Positions 31,201-45,815 are shown, counted from the first letter of the stretch. The stretch is 64,000 bases of DNA from Larus michahellis (GCF_964199755.1 NC_133896.1:103012301-103076300); one strand, 5' to 3'. Translations and numbers: made by a program. Notes: a model not told the origin generated them from the letters alone.

Positions 31201-34200
31201 AAAAATTCCATCATTGCCAGTGATTTGTTCCCTGTGCAGAACAGATTTGTGCAACAGGGCCTGCGCAATACTTACGGGCTTGGTATGGCGCCAATTTTGC
31301 CTCTTCCTTTCCTATCCTTTCAGTACTGACAGCGTGCAGCAGAGCAATTTCCTTTGCTGGGGGGAGTCAGGAACTGCTATGGGAACAGATGCTAGGGAAG
31401 CAGATGGGGCAAGAGTTGATTTGGAGCAATGACAATTCCTTAACCTTTCAGCGACAGCCTGAGATCGCAGCTTTCCCCATATTCCCTTGCAGAAGGTAGG
31501 TCCAGGCGCAGGCGAAGGTACAGGCTCAGCACTGCGCTCGAGCAGTGGTAAGTGGCAGCTGGGCTTCTTGAGTGTGGCAGGTTGGCCCTGAAAAGGCAGT
31601 TGGTGGTAGAGAGGGGCTTTTTCTGTCTTATGTTATATAGCAGCCTTTATTGCAGCGAACACCTCGGTCTCTTTAAAGAGTTTAGCCTGGCAGGGCTTAT
31701 CAGCCTGGCAGAGATGCGAACTCTTGTTTTCCAAATGCTGAAACAGACACTCTTTGAGAACCGACTAAAAGTTGCTTCTCTAGTAAGGGACATCAACTCC
31801 TACATTGCTTTGAAAACTTGAGAGCGAGCTGTGTGTCCCAGGCTGCCCCGAAGGTCAGGGGCTGAGCCGGGTGTGAAATGGAGATGCACAGCCCCACAGC
31901 CATGCCGTCGAGAGGCAGCTCCCCATGTGGAATATAACTGGGCTCTCCTCCCTTTCCATGGGGGCAACGGCAGTCGAGGGTTTTCTTACTGTTTGTCTTT
32001 TGTTAAGGGTCAGGGGGATATTTGGTGTTTGTGTTTGCACATTTTGAAGGGCAGGGGGCGGGGGAAGGAACGATCTTGTTCTCCACTGCAGTTTATCTGG
32101 ATGGTTCCATAGTATAGTGGAGAACTTCAAAAGTCTAACCTACCTGACAAAAATTTCAGTCTCCTGCGGCATTTTAGGTGCTCTTCTGAAACCTCCAATG
32201 CCACAACATGCAAATGTATGCTGTACCTGAAATAGAGGAGTCATGAAACTGGTCTAAGGCAGTGAGTCTTCAGTAGCCAATTAAAATTTACTCTTTCAGC
32301 TGGGTAAAATCCTATTTAAATGTACTCAATTGAAAATGGGGTTTTAAAACGTTTAATGAGGCTACAGTGAGTTCCTTCTTTCAAAGTATTTATTCCAGAT
32401 TCCCTGGGTGGTTTCTTCAGGATGCTTTCCAAAAGTTTAATTATGGCAAACCGCAGGGTTAAGGCTGAATAAGTGCTTTTTGGATCACATATATATTCTT
32501 TCTGGTGATTGATATACAATAAGTTGTGAAGATTGATAGGTCCCCTGACTTTAGTTTAAAAATGTACTGCAGACCTGGCCAAGTGACCATCAAAATAATT
32601 TATATTTTTTCAACCTTAGCTTTACCTTGAAATGTATTTTAGGTAATGGAATTTCCTGTTCTGAAGTTGAATGACTGAATCTGACCCAAAAGCTGCCTTC
32701 CTATGTATGATTTATTTAACAGGTAGCCAATGATAACATATTAGCACATACCTGAAGTTGCTTGTTCCCGTTGTGATGAGTAGCCTTGAGAACAATGGCG
32801 TGGATGTGACCGGACTGGAAATAAAATGAAACATAATTGCACATTTAGTGCACGTGTTCAGAGAGCTCCCAGAGATTTTCTTTATTAAGTGACTGTCACT
32901 TGAGAAGCAGCAGAAGAGCAAAAATATATGACTTTGTACAGCAGATCTTGGTTTGCTGTATTACTCTTCAGTGTAAGATTTTACCTTGTGTCTCAGAATG
33001 ACATGAACGGTAGTGAAGGGAAGCTGACAGCTTCCTAATACTCTTTTTACGTGTGCCTGTCTATCCCTTTTTCCCTCCATTCACCCAAAAATCGAAATTA
33101 AACTAAACAAAACTCCAACCGGGTACTTGACTGAAGTGACTGCTTTTCTGTATAAGTATTTAGACCTAAACCACAGGCTTTTTCTAAGGTGCTGTGTGTT
33201 GGGTAACTTGGAATAAAAACACTGTCTGGCTGATGGCTTGTGCTGGTGGTACCTGTAGTTTGTATCAAACTTCAGGTTTCTCTCAGCCCTAAGTGGAAGG
33301 TGAATGTAAAATGTGCCTGCATGTGTTACCAGCTGTTAAACCGAACTTGAGAAGCGCGATTAAGGTATCTCACCGGAGGAAGCTGTTCTGTCAGCTGGGT
33401 CACAGGGTGGGGATGCTGCATTTTTCTGTGGTGGACAGAGGCCAGGCTCCTCTGAGGAGACGTGGCCAGAGCAGAGCCTTGCAGCCCGCTGCACTGGTCG
33501 AGGTCCCTAATGGGGCACTTCTCACCAGCCAACTCAGAAATAGTCTCCAAGATGGGAGAGCGGTTTGGAGAATTATTACAGTATTATTACAATACCTGGC
33601 ACTGTCACGCATTGTGCGCTATTGATTTACAGCTTAAAAAAAATATCTTAATCTGTTGCTTGAGAAGAAGGCTGGTATCAGCTGATGAAGCTGATCTGCA
33701 ACATTCTAAGAAGCCCAGTCTCATCCAAAAAAATTGTGGAGGAGCAGGGATGGGTCAGCAGTTGGCTGTTTGGAGAAGAAATGTCAAAACCTATGAATAT
33801 GTTTTCTTATGTCATGACTGCTAGCAGACAAAGACGAAAACCAGCTGATAGGTTAGAGCTAACCTTTACAGAGGAAATGCTGGTTGTCAGAAGAGGGGAG
33901 GGAAGCAACGCCAAGGTCCGGAACACCTTCAGATGCTGCAACCACTGCAACGACCTGAAATCTCCTGAAACCACTCACCCTGCTCGAACCGCTTTTAATA
34001 AGTGGGTAACTAAAATTTAAGCGCTTCCTTTATAAAGTTTTTTTGAGTTCAGAGAAGTGAATCACTGTCTGAAAGTTCGCTGGGAGTGTATTCTTCCAGG
34101 ATTGCTTCACTCCTTTGCGACGATGCTTGGTGAGCAGCTCAACACGCTGGCAGGCTGTCAGCCAGGCATTTACTGCTACCAGTGCCACCTGCTCTGCTGC

Positions 34201-37200
34201 AATCCTTGCCTCGCTGAAGCCACCAGCATCTTTCTGCTTGATCTGCAGGGCTAGCTCCCTCGTGTTGCGCTTGGCTGCTCTCTTACGAGAGTAACAGTTT
34301 GCTGAGCCCTTTGGCTAAGCAACGCTTGGCAGCATCAGGGAAGCGAAGGCATTCAGCTGGGCAGTGGACACACGTACGTTCAAGGAGCGCTGCTGTGTGC
34401 CCTGTTGTGTGGCGTCACTTCGTACTTCGCGTGTGCCTCCGGGGCCCTCGCTGTGCAGTTGACACAGCCCTCAGGCATCGAGCAGCTGGAGCAATTGCCA
34501 CAGAAGGTTAGCGAGGAAACACGTAACAGCCACAGACGCAGGCTGAATTGAGATATCGGTGGGGAGGCAGCTGTTACATTCCAGCCCTTTTTAAAAACCC
34601 TTCTGAGTCTTGTAAGGTATTGTGCCGTGCTTCTTGCTGGATTTAACACCGCCGACTGCCAGACAGTGAAGGTCAATTTGTGCCTTCTTCCTGAAAGCAA
34701 GTTGCCGCTGCTTACCTTAACAAGGGAACAGCAGCGCCGGCTAAATCCTGGCATGTTAGCCCACGTCTCTCCTGGGGAACAGGTCTCCAGTGGGCTCCCC
34801 TAGGACCTGTATACAAGTCGCAGAGTTGTATATCATGTCGCTGTCAAGCCCAATCAGAGCTTCCTTGTCAGGATGTGTTAGGGCAGCTGCCTGCAATTTG
34901 TGTGACAGTGCGCATCTCTGCCAACAAACTACTTTTGCTCTCCGTTGTGCTGTGCCTGCCGGCTGCAGCGCTGCTGGGAAAGCTGCCAGCGAGAGAGAGA
35001 GAGCAACTGCGTGCACAAAGGTGGCTGGGTGGCACCTCTTGTAATCTGTGCTCTGCACGGCGCATTGATCGGCTTTGTGGATGGATCCCAGGGGGTGAAC
35101 ATGAACATCGTGTACCAGAGTATGACATTTTAATCAGAGACAGGTTTAACTATTGGGAGCAGCTGGGGTAATGTCTACTTAAAAAGAAAATTGCACCCAA
35201 AAAAAACCCATATGCTGGTTATTGCTTAGAAGTTATATGTGGTTTAAATGTAGGGTACAAATTAGTAGCCTGTGAGAGGACTGAGAGCACTTTGAAGTAA
35301 AGTTCTAGTAAATGCAAAGTGGTAGTACAAGCTAGACACTCAAGTAAGTTTTTGCAAACACCATGGCTACGCAGTGCAGCCTGCTCAGCGCAGCACCATT
35401 CCCACCGGGAACATTGCTCCTGTCAGCTCTAAAATCACTTGGCTCACAGGATAGAAAGGTGTCCCTGCTGCAGGAGTTGGGGCAAGAGACTTAAAAGGAG
35501 AAGGTGGCTGGAGTTTTCTTTGTATTTGCAGTGGTATGGAGTAGTGAGGAAGATGGAGCTCTTATGGGGTTGGAGTGCCAGCTTGCCCCACTAGCATCTT
35601 GGGCAAGAGTTGAAAGATGACCACCCCAGAAACACCAGGGAAGGTTATCCTCCCTCTCAGTCTGTAACGTGCCGTATAGCAGAGGACTTCAGCCTTCTGT
35701 GGTAAAATCTCAGGGTTCCAGAAGAGCTCTGTTAACCTTGAAAGTCTACATAGTAGGTTACTTCCTAACTGCAAAATACAAAGCACCACTTATTCACAGG
35801 CATGAATGACACCAAGTCTGGTCCAGAGGTAGACTTGAAAGGATAATCATCTGCTGTTTGTGGGGAATTTAACTGAGCAGAAGCTTCTGAAATGCCAAAA
35901 GAAAGAGAATTGCAAAATTATTCCCGAAGTGCTGCCTGCCTTCTAATTGCTGGCCATCTCCTTTCGTGAGAAGAGGTAAGGGAAGCAGTTCACACGAGCG
36001 CAAGTGCTTGCAGACTTCTCTTCTGGGGAAACCAATCGTCTTTCTTCTCTCGCTTTCAGGTGCTTAAAATGAGGAAAACAACATATCGGAGTTGAGAAAG
36101 GGGAAAACCAGTCAATGTTACCTTGGTATCCGACGATCAAAGCTATGTTCCCCCTCTCCTGTCCCCTGAGAAAGGCAGCAACCATTTCCCAAGTGAACGG
36201 CACTTAGTTCAGAGCTGGAAATGCCCCTTGGCTCCCCATGTGGCCACACAGACCTGGGGCTGCCTGCCTGCCTTTGGAGAGCAGAGGATTTAATTTTTCC
36301 CTGTAGAAACAAGGCAGCTTAACCCGTTATCCTCTGCCAATAAAACGAAGTAAGGAGATGAGTGTCAGAGAATGATTATTCCCTGGGTAGCGACGTGACC
36401 GACATGTATTTTGTTGTGAAGAATCACAGTGGGCTACAGTTATTAAGTAGCAGTAATTTAGGAAATTCATGGCCAGCTTTACCATTCAGCTGCCTTTTGT
36501 TGATTTTAAAGTCTGTGATTTTATTCTGACTACTATACTTTAAGTGCAGAAAATAATAGAAGTTAAGAGAAAAACGGATTGTTCTTTACATTCAGTTACC
36601 ATTTTACTGTGTGCATTTTAACGCTCAAAATGTACTAGCTGCTGTCTGGCCTTGCCATCATGTTCGAGTGCCTGTATTCCTCTCATGTTTCTAATGAGGC
36701 ACGAAGTATAGAGAACATAAATGACAGGAAAAAGGCAACAGGTTTTTTAATGACCAAAATCATATATATTTTAAAGCTGTAGCCTAAGGTTATAGCACAA
36801 CAAAGCAGGCAGTGTCTCTTTCATCTGTGGTTTACTTCAAAACTAGGACCAAATTTCTGTCTCCCCAGGTAACAGAAAACAGCGGAGAGTCTCCAATACA
36901 AAAGCAAAGACCCAGTCATGCACCATCTGGCACTGTGGAGTCAACACGAGTTATTTTGCAAGAATCCAGTGATATCTTTCTTTGTAGGAGTAAAACAGAG
37001 AAGGGCAGGACAGTCAGAGAGCCAATGAGACAAAAGGAAATGAAAATGAAGAAAGAATTAAAAGGAGTCGATACCGTGAAGCTATTAGAAGAGGGTATTA
37101 CAATATCTGATGTGAGAGAGCTTAATTGGGACACACATAATGTGTTTCCCCCACCTCACTGAACAAAGGGTTGCACTGACTCTGCCATCAGAAATTATGA

Positions 37201-40200
37201 ACAGCATTGGCTCTTCTAAGTTCTTAATATACATCACACCTTTTGTATGAATTTTTGCAGGAACTCTAGGGCAATTTTCTGAGATGAGAATTATTTTTTG
37301 CCACCTGCAAATTGCACTTTTGTGAGGACCTGTGCTGAGGAAAAGATAGGCGAGGTGTTGGTGGGGTGAGCTGGCGCAGGAAGGCTGTGCGCCGACAAAT
37401 GAGATTTCTGACAAGGAGAGGTGTAGAGGAAAAACTAAAAGAACAAAGTTCAATTCCTGGTAATTCTAACAGACTGGTGAAATTGCAGTCTGCCACTGGG
37501 AAAATCCTGTTTCTCAGGTATAAATGGACAGGGGACACTGACATGAAAATGCCAGCGAGAGTCAGTCTCTGAATTATGTTGTTAGGTGCAAATAGGCTTT
37601 TCCCAGGTCTTGGCAAAGGGTTGGGAGTAGGGTTTTTAGCAAGCTCACTGTTACTGCTTGCATTACAGTAGCATTTAGAGGCATGTTCAGGACCTCTTCT
37701 ATCAACTGCAGTTTTCACAGGCATCGAAGGTATGGTGTATGTGTATATATATGTGTGTAAATAGATGTAGTAAGACCCTCTGAGAACCTTATAATCAGTT
37801 CGGAGAGACAAATGGCGAGAGAAGGGAATCAAAAGAAATGGCTCATTTTCCATATGGGGAGCTATCCTTAAGAAAAATGAAACACTTATCTAAAGCTCCA
37901 GGGAAAGCGTGACAAAAGCCGGGAAAAGTTTCTTGTCCCTTGCACCCTTGTCCTGCGTGCTTTACCAGAAGGTGTTCTTGGAAACCTTCAGTGGCAAAGG
38001 GTCTGTGCAGTTTTCAGGGCTTCTCTTGCGCTTTCTGTGCATGGCCCAGTTCCTGTATGATGATGATGGAGCAGCAGCAGCCTGAAGGCTTTTCATATTT
38101 TCTGGACACAGGGGGTCAATGCACGAATTTCTTCCTTCGGCTCAAACTTCCATTAAGTCAACTCATGCTGGAGCACTAGAAATGTAACAAAATTTAATTT
38201 GGGGAAGGTGAAACTGATAAGAGATTTGCTGCTACTGGGAGCGTGGATCAGACCTTTTCTGCGGCAAAGTTGCAAATGTTACCCGAATGTTGAGTGCACC
38301 GAAAGCGCTGCTCACAGAGACGGTGAACTTCTCTGCTTTGTTGCAGACCTCTGAGCTGATCATGGGGAGTTCCCATTTGTTTCAGTACTTAAGAAATTTT
38401 CTGCAAACTAGCAACAAAATGAACTACCCAAGATGCTTTTGATGACTTTCAGGCAGACAGCGTATCAAGCATTGCAGCTATAGATGTATGTTCTGATATT
38501 AAACAGTGCTCTTTCTGAGATAGCGTGGAGGATTTAGCTTATATTTAAGTAACGCCTCAGACTATCGTTTCTTAGATATTTTCATTTCTACCTTTGATCT
38601 GAAATGTGTTAATCTAATGAGTGGGTAGAGGAAATGAGTTACTATGGGAACAACATCTTTCTCTGACTTACTGCCCCAGTTGGCTGCTCTAGCAATCGGA
38701 GCACGCTGCAAAATGGAGCGAGGCCACCAGAGACGAACATGGGTTTCAATCTTAGAGGGAGCTTTTGAGGTCGTCTTTGGGGTACAGAGGATAACAGCAG
38801 ACCTCTGGGAGCTGTATCCTGCGTTTAAAACAAAACAAGAGGAGGAGGAGGGAGCTGTGATCCAACCATGATGAGGAAAAAACACCTACAAAGTGAGAGT
38901 CGTCTGGTGGGGAGGAGACAAAAGCTCTGCTGCTGCGTTTCTTGGGATGTAATTGATAAATGATTAAGGGCAGTTGTTGAAGCATGAAGCTTTTAAATCT
39001 GTTCTAGTGATTGCTAATAAGGTAATGTATCATGAAATACCCATTTGAGCTGCATTTGCTTCCTGTTTTCTGCTGTAGACTCGCAGAAGAAGCCGCCAGT
39101 TCTGAAAATATGGGTGTGTCTTCCTCTAACCTGGAGCGCGGTGGTACCCGCAGTCGTGGCTGGTGACCTCTGGGGATGTGCTGCTGGCTGTGAAGCAGCA
39201 CCCCATACTGGTATTATGTCTCCTCTGTTTGTACCTCCCTAAAAATTCCTATATGATATAAAGCACATCATAGAGAGGTAAAAAAAGCTAAATTCTTTAT
39301 TGTTGCTCATGTAATTAAGGGGAGAACTTTTCCCTGAGTGGAAATGTTTTAATCCTCTCTTATTTGAATCTTCTTTTTGGACTATTGCCTGCTCTGGGCA
39401 AAAGGGAAAAACACGTGGCCATCCTACTTGCCTTCACCTCACAAGCTCTCAGCAGCGTCTGCGCATCAGGTGGGTGCTCACCCCAACTTCAACACCTACA
39501 GGTGGGCAGGAAATCTTTCCTCTGGGCAGTTCGTTTCTCTGACACCGTCATTCCTCACTACGTAATGTGTGTCATTTATTTTGCTCACTCTCTCAGGAAA
39601 AAAGCTGTCCAAATTACGTGGTTAAATCAAATCAGGACCAAATAATTTGATTTACAATTTTTAAAAATGTAATTAAAGAACAATAAGTGAAATACATGTT
39701 CAGGGTCAATATCAATAATATAAACCACAATCCTAGACATTAACAAAACACTAGCAAAGCACCCATACAATATGAGCTTCGCCTCTCTGGTGCCGTTTCT
39801 GAAGTTTAATGCTCTGCATAGAACTTGACTCCTTTATTCGCCAATTTTATGCATATGCTTCTCTGTTGGAAACCTCAGGGACTGGCTTAACTTTCAGGTG
39901 GCCTGCCCATGAGCGCCTAGCTGGGGTCAGCTAAATTGCTTTTTCACGTGTGTGTATGTGGCGAGGGGAGGTCTCTTTCTGACTGTTGTTGTGCCACCGT
40001 CACATCCCAAAGCTAGGTAGGGTCACGCTGGGCCTAAACATTTTGAAGCGAGGATTTAAAACAACCGAGGCTGCTTTTCTTCCATTGCGAGCCGCACTAA
40101 TGGAAACAATAGCAATACCTAAAGCACCCTGAGCTCGGTGTGCTGCAAAACCTGCTTCCCTGGTCTGCACATGTGTAACAGCACCGTCTCCCTACCTGCC

Positions 40201-43200
40201 TTCGACAACGGTTCCTCCCCACCTCTGCCATGTTCCCAAGCTCTTCTCCAGCGAGCTTTTAACAGTGTGAAGACATCAATATTACAAATAATTAATGTCA
40301 AGTGGCTGTCAATAATGTCTAAGTCTAAAAACATAACACATGTAAACCCATATTAATTAATTGCATCCCACTCTGAAATTTGAGCAGTAAGCATGTTGAG
40401 AGGGATGGTATAGTGACAATGAGCAATGCTTATTTTTTCCAGGGAAATGTTGAGAAGCAAAGCCGCTTTGGCACAAGTAAATCCTTACTGGAGTTTATCG
40501 CCCACATTCTGCTGAAAATTGACTTTGTTTTATATTTGATAGTTGAGGGTATAATACTTACTCTACAGAAAGTAGAGGCATGCAATTGTGATATTAATGT
40601 TTTTTAATGGATGCGTTTTAAATTTAAAAAGAGGAATTACATAGAAAAGCAGTAAATGAGAAATTACATTTTATCTGAGCACACAGACAGGTTTTTTTCC
40701 TGTGTCCTGATCCACTTTCTCGCTAGTTATCATTCAAATTTAGCCCTTGCGTCTGGAGTGCTTAGTCCAATCCAGTCCTCTGCTCTCAGAGGCACTTCTG
40801 CATCTTCTGAGTGAGGTGGAGGGGCAAGGACCTCGTCCTGGCACACACAGACCTTGAATGGGGTTATAGCAAACAAGGTGCGTCAGACCAAGTGTCTAAC
40901 ACCACCCTGACAAAATAAGCCCGTGTGAAAGATCTCTTTCATATAGACATACCGACGTTTGGTGGGTGGGAGCTGTTGGGGTTTTTTTCTCTGATATTTG
41001 TAAGGTGGATATCTAACAGCATCAAGTTTTGTTTTCTATGTTTCAAAAATATTTTTGCAAATGGGAGGGTGAAGGAAAGAGCTACAGGAATGAAAACAAA
41101 AGCTTTAGAAAGGTCCTGATTTTTAATATGTAAAATAATCTCACTAGAATGAGCAAGGAAGAGATAAATAGAGGAACGGGCTAACGTAATTTTACCTTTA
41201 GAATAACGCAGGCCTGTTTAATCTGGTGTAGAAAGTTTTCCATACAAGTTGTTTTTTTAATTTGCACACTCAATCTGACACAAATCCAGGCTGTTGCCAA
41301 TGCCAGTCCTTGACTCTCTTTCCCACAGCTTCCCTGCCAATAGGTCCAGGATCCGGCAAGAGCATGGTGAAAACAATCTCCTTGCTGAAGGCAGTTTTTC
41401 AGAGCGGTAGGTGACCATGAATGTCAGTGCAGTTATGGGGGAGCGGGACTGATGTGATGCAAGGAAGCTGTCAGGTCTTCTCTGGCTGGTGAGGGCACTG
41501 GGCTTGTGCCACTCAGTGACCACCCCATGCTGGATCCCAGGGTGTATGACCTGAAACTCTTCCTTTATCCAACAAGGAGCATCGCTGCTTGAGAGTGTGA
41601 ACAGGCGGCTGGGGAAGAGCTGGCTTTTGACTTCTGGGACCTCTCAGACCCAGGCACACAAGGGTCCCCTGGAGGAACCGGGCCCCCAGCCAGAAGCTGT
41701 CCACGTTTATCAGATAAGGAGAGAGGAGGTGATGAGGGGTAGGATCCTGCCTGGCCATGAACATGAGGGAGCGTGTAAAACATCACGTCCAAGCACATGG
41801 GTCCCATTGTAAGGAAACGAGGCTTTTTGAGAGAAGGGGAATCGCCTCAGGTTTTCCCACACGTCTTCGTCCTGTTCTTCCCTTCAACTCTCTGGCTTCT
41901 ACAGAGGAGGGGAGGGCATGGCAGATGTCCAAGAATGACTTTTTCTTGGCAAGCATCACTGTGAGAAGCTGATAGCTGAAAACCTCATATCTGGGAGAGG
42001 AAAAACGTAAAGGAAGAGCTGGAAAAGGAAATGAAACACAATATCTATAAGTAGTTAAGACTCAAGGAGCCTCCTAGGTGCCACCGAACTGAAATTAGCT
42101 TTGCTGCTATGGATATGAGAAAAGTTGTCCAAAGCAAGCTTCTTAATTTCGGTCGTTCTGGATATTCTTCCAGCCAAGCAGCACAATTTGTCAGGCACAA
42201 CAATTTCTCACAGATTACTCTGCGGAGTTCCCTTTGGATGCTGAGAAACTGAGCAGTTCTTCTTCAGTCTCTGGTGGAGTAGCCAGTGTTATCAAAACAC
42301 AGTGAGCTGCAGCGATTCCTACAATTACCCATGACTGATTTATCACTTGATTGTAGAAAATCGGTTTGAATAGGTGGGTTTTTTTACGTCTCTCTTGCTC
42401 CCTAATTGATTTTTTTTTGAATGCTGAATCTTTGACTTCCTCTCATAAAATAGATTAGAGTCATTATAGCTGCATGCTTTTTAATCATTCTGCTGCATAA
42501 TTACTATTGCTGCTGTTGTCTTCTGGTTTACACTGTTTCTTTATTAGCAGCTCTTATTGCCAGAAGCTTTAAACATTTAATAATCTGTCAGGGTGGTAAT
42601 TTGTTTTTTTTACTTGAAGACCTTTTCAGTGATATCTTCAAGCACCTGGCCTGGTCAGATGCTTTAGTATTCACTTATCTCTGTCTGGTTAGCCTCATGT
42701 TATTTTTAATTACCCCGATAACCAAAGTATAGAAAATGTAAGCATGTCACATGCAACTGTACCAGGCAGTAAGAAAACATACCCTCCAGAAACAGTAATG
42801 AGGCTGATGGCCAAAGATGACACATAGGCAAGCCTTCATCTCTTGGCACTAGCAAAAGAGACTTATTGCAGCTGGATCCAACATTCATAGTAAATGCAGG
42901 CTGTAGTGCTTTCCATAACAGAGAGGGATTATACCACCATTTCTTCTTTTTAATGTTTTTTGAGTTTTCCTTCCAGAGTCCCTGCAGAAATACAGCCATC
43001 TTTCTCCCCAGGCTCCTGTAGGCATTTCCTTATCCAGCATGCCAGCTCTGGAGCAGCTTGCATTTCTCAAGTGCCAGATAAAGCCAGACAGTTCATGGGT
43101 GGTATTTTATCTCTGTTAAGGGCTCTTGGATCTTAGTTCTTGCTGACTTGAGCGTAAGCCGCAGGGCTGTGGCTCTCCGAGGAGCCCTATGAGGCTGTTC

Positions 43201-45245
43201 CCCAGCAGCTGGTGTGTCCATCAGCCTTCAGTCGTCACTGATGGGCAGGGCTGACGAATGATGTCGTTTTGCTGCAGTGACGGACAGCAGTCTCCTCTGG
43301 GGTCAGAGCTGTGAGCTGCAGCACTACCCAGCTCACGTGAAGTGCACAGCCAGGATGCCCTGTCTCCCACTGGGACAAGGCGCTGGTGGTCCTGTCGCAG
43401 CAGCTGCTCCCTGCCCAACACGCCTGTTGAAGCCAGCAGCCTGGCTTCTGCGTGTGTCCCTGGGCTCACACCATGGGCGTGGGGCCTCAGAGGTGGGGCA
43501 GCATTATGCAAGGCAGCTTTTCCTGTGTCTATGGAGTGATCAGGAACTGGAGAGCATTGGGAAGGGCTGGAAGAAGCCGGCATGGATTACTGAAAGTGGG
43601 GACACGGTGGCCTGTCGGTTGGTGAAGGACAGCGGCGGTGAGAAGATGCTCAATTCTCCCCATCCTCCTGGGAAGGGACAAAATGTAATGGGTTTCCCTG
43701 GTCTGGAAGTAAGAAAAAAACTTCTGTGCTGAAAGGTGGTGAAGCTTGGGGACAGACGGCCTGGGGACCTGGTGGCATTTCAGCTGCTGGTGGTTCCCAA
43801 AGAGGGTGTGAGACACAAGTCTGTCAAACATGATGCAGATATGATGGGAGCCTCCCTTCTGGCAGGGCAGGATGTCAGGCTGCCTCTTAATTCTCTTCCT
43901 CCCCCTGCTTTCTGTGCGTGGAAGTACAAAAGGGAACAAAATGCTGGAATTTACACGTGCTAGTGTGCCCAAAAGCTGAAAACAAAAAAGCAGAGTAAAA
44001 CTTGGGGCATGGTTTTGATGTACACAGAAAAGAATAAAATCCAAAGGAAGGTAGCAGTCATTTAGGACTGAAAAGAATGAAGAGTCAAGAATTACTTGTG
44101 GAAAAGAAGATATTTAATTACATTTTAAATAACATCTTACACATTTATATCATCTTTACTTCATAGTTTTGTATTGGGGGATTGGTTACTTTTTTTTTTT
44201 CTTTTAGGATTCCTTCAGCCACTTTGGGGTAAGCTCTTTCATTAATGGAAATGACTGCTGCATTTATTTTAGCACCTTGTCTGTGCTTTAGTTTATCTTG
44301 CCAGGGGAAACTGGCAGATATTAATTCTTGGGGTTTTTCTTGTCTATATGATAATCCAGACAAGATTTTGACAATTTCAGTACAATAGCCTTCTCTCAGG
44401 AAAGCTTTGATTGCACTAAAACATACTCTGAAGTGCTAATCTCTTAACCTTCTAGAGTTCATTATTTGGACAGATAAAAATTGAGTTTAAAGTGACCTAT
44501 AAGGTCTTCTTGCCAAGATATAATTTAGTTAAAATGTTCTCAAATTGAGTTATGTGGACTGTATACCATGTATTGATTAAAAAATCTTAATGGAGTCATA
44601 TAATAAGACTCTTGACTTGATTTTTTTTTTCCTCCTGTGATGGAGTCAGTTTTTAACAGAAAATTCAGCATTTTCCTTTGTAAAGCTGTCACCAGCTTGA
44701 TGGCTTCTCGGTCAGATAAATCTTTGACCTCTGGGTTCCTCAAACCCTCATTTGAGGAAAACACAACTGCAAAATTAACTAGTCCTGTGCCACTTATGAA
44801 TAAGTTTCTCATATTGCATTGATATGAAGAAGCTGAAGGCTGCTTTGGATTATCTCCTGGAAGGATTGGTGTTGTGGCCTTAATTCAAGATGCGTCCTTT
44901 GCGCTTTTGAAATTTTGGTAAGTGCTGCTTTCAAATGTCCTTTTTGCCATGATTTATAATTCTTAATTCAGTTCTTTTTCAGACCAGAACAAAACCAAAC
45001 ATTGGAGTAGTTAAGTACATTGAGGAGATACCTTCAGCTATGACCATGTTTTCTGGAAGGTGGGCAAGAAGTCAGGCAAGTTGAAGTCTAGAGCTGCTCT
45101 GTGGTGTTGGATAAGGAGGAGGGTCCCAACTTTATCATTGCCTTCTCTGGTCCCATCTATGCCTTTTATCTGTACAATCTTTGTTTTGTGGATTTGGGAC
45201 CTCTACAGCCATAGCGTCCTGTAGGCCTTTGTGTCCCTGGGCTCT
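28227..45245. other. Unannotated host DNA, 17 kb, no gene seen
   Basis: Mixed AT-rich and moderately GC-rich sequence. Local features are a GC-richer zone at about 31490-32130, another at 33400-35060 with (GA)n near 34990-35000, a TA/TG microsatellite-like run at 37738-37760 and a GC-richer zone at 43130-43680. Open frames up to 195 codons (minus 37266-37853) have no recognisable motif. I saw no consistent exon series. Confidence 0.5.
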
Positions 45246-45815
45246 TGTTGTGGTTTAACCCCAGACAGCAACAAAGCATCACGCAGCCGCTCGCTCACTC
45301 CCCCATGGCAAGATGGGGTAGAGAATCAGAAGAGTAAAAGTGAGAGAACTCATGGGTTGAGATAAAGGCAATTTAATAAGTAAAGCAAAAGCCGTATGCG
45401 CAGGCAAAGCAAAACAGGAATTCATTCACTGCTTCCCATCGGCAGGCGGGTGTTCAGCCGTCCCCAGGAAAGCAGGGCTCCATCACGCGTAATGGTGCCT
45501 TGGGAAGACAAATGCCATCACTCTGAACATGTCCCCCTTCCTTTTTCTTCCACCAGCTTTCTACACTGAGCATGACGTCATTCGGTATGGAATATCCCTT
45601 TGGTCAGCTGGGGTCAGCTGTCCCAGCCATATCTCCTCCCAACTTTTTGTCCACTCCCAGCCTAATTGCTGGCGGCATGAGGAGCAGAAAAGGCCTTGAG
45701 TGCTTAGCAACAACCAAAACCAGCAGTGTTTACTAGTCTCATCCCAAATCCAAAATACAGCACTATGCCACCTGCCAGTAAGACAGTCAACTCTATCTCA
45801 GCCAAAACCATCACA
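45246..45815 (-). mobile_element. Second solo LTR of the same avian ERV family, minus strand
   Basis: 570 bp, TGTTGTGGTTTAACCCC to CCATCACA. It shares long blocks with the copy at 26509, such as 'agcaacaa', 'gtgagagaac', 'gttgagataaag', 'gaattcattcac', 'ggaatatccctttgg' and 'ccaaatccaaa', at roughly four-fifths identity by eye. On the minus strand TATTAAA lies at 45372-45378. An intact palindromic CRE, TGACGTCA, is at 45573-45580. Possible target duplication is imperfect (gctct / gctgt). No internal genes are present. It could act as an alternative promoter in the minus direction. Confidence 0.82.
45573..45580. promoter_or_regulatory. CRE palindrome TGACGTCA in solo LTR
   Basis: A perfect CREB/ATF consensus within U3 of the LTR, about 195 bp upstream of the TATTAAA on the minus strand. 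The corresponding site in the sister LTR at 26841-26848 is TGATGTCA, as a CpG-to-TpG change would produce. The presence of the site is direct. Activity is inference. Confidence 0.6.

Noticed and set aside
33293..34020. Cluster of overlapping plus-strand frames that might be exons
   Set aside because: No consistent splice sites or recognisable protein. The frames overlap in several phases, as expected in locally GC-richer DNA.
37266..37853. Minus-strand 195-codon frame
   Set aside because: The translation passes through a TA/TG microsatellite and has no recognisable domain. Consistent with chance.
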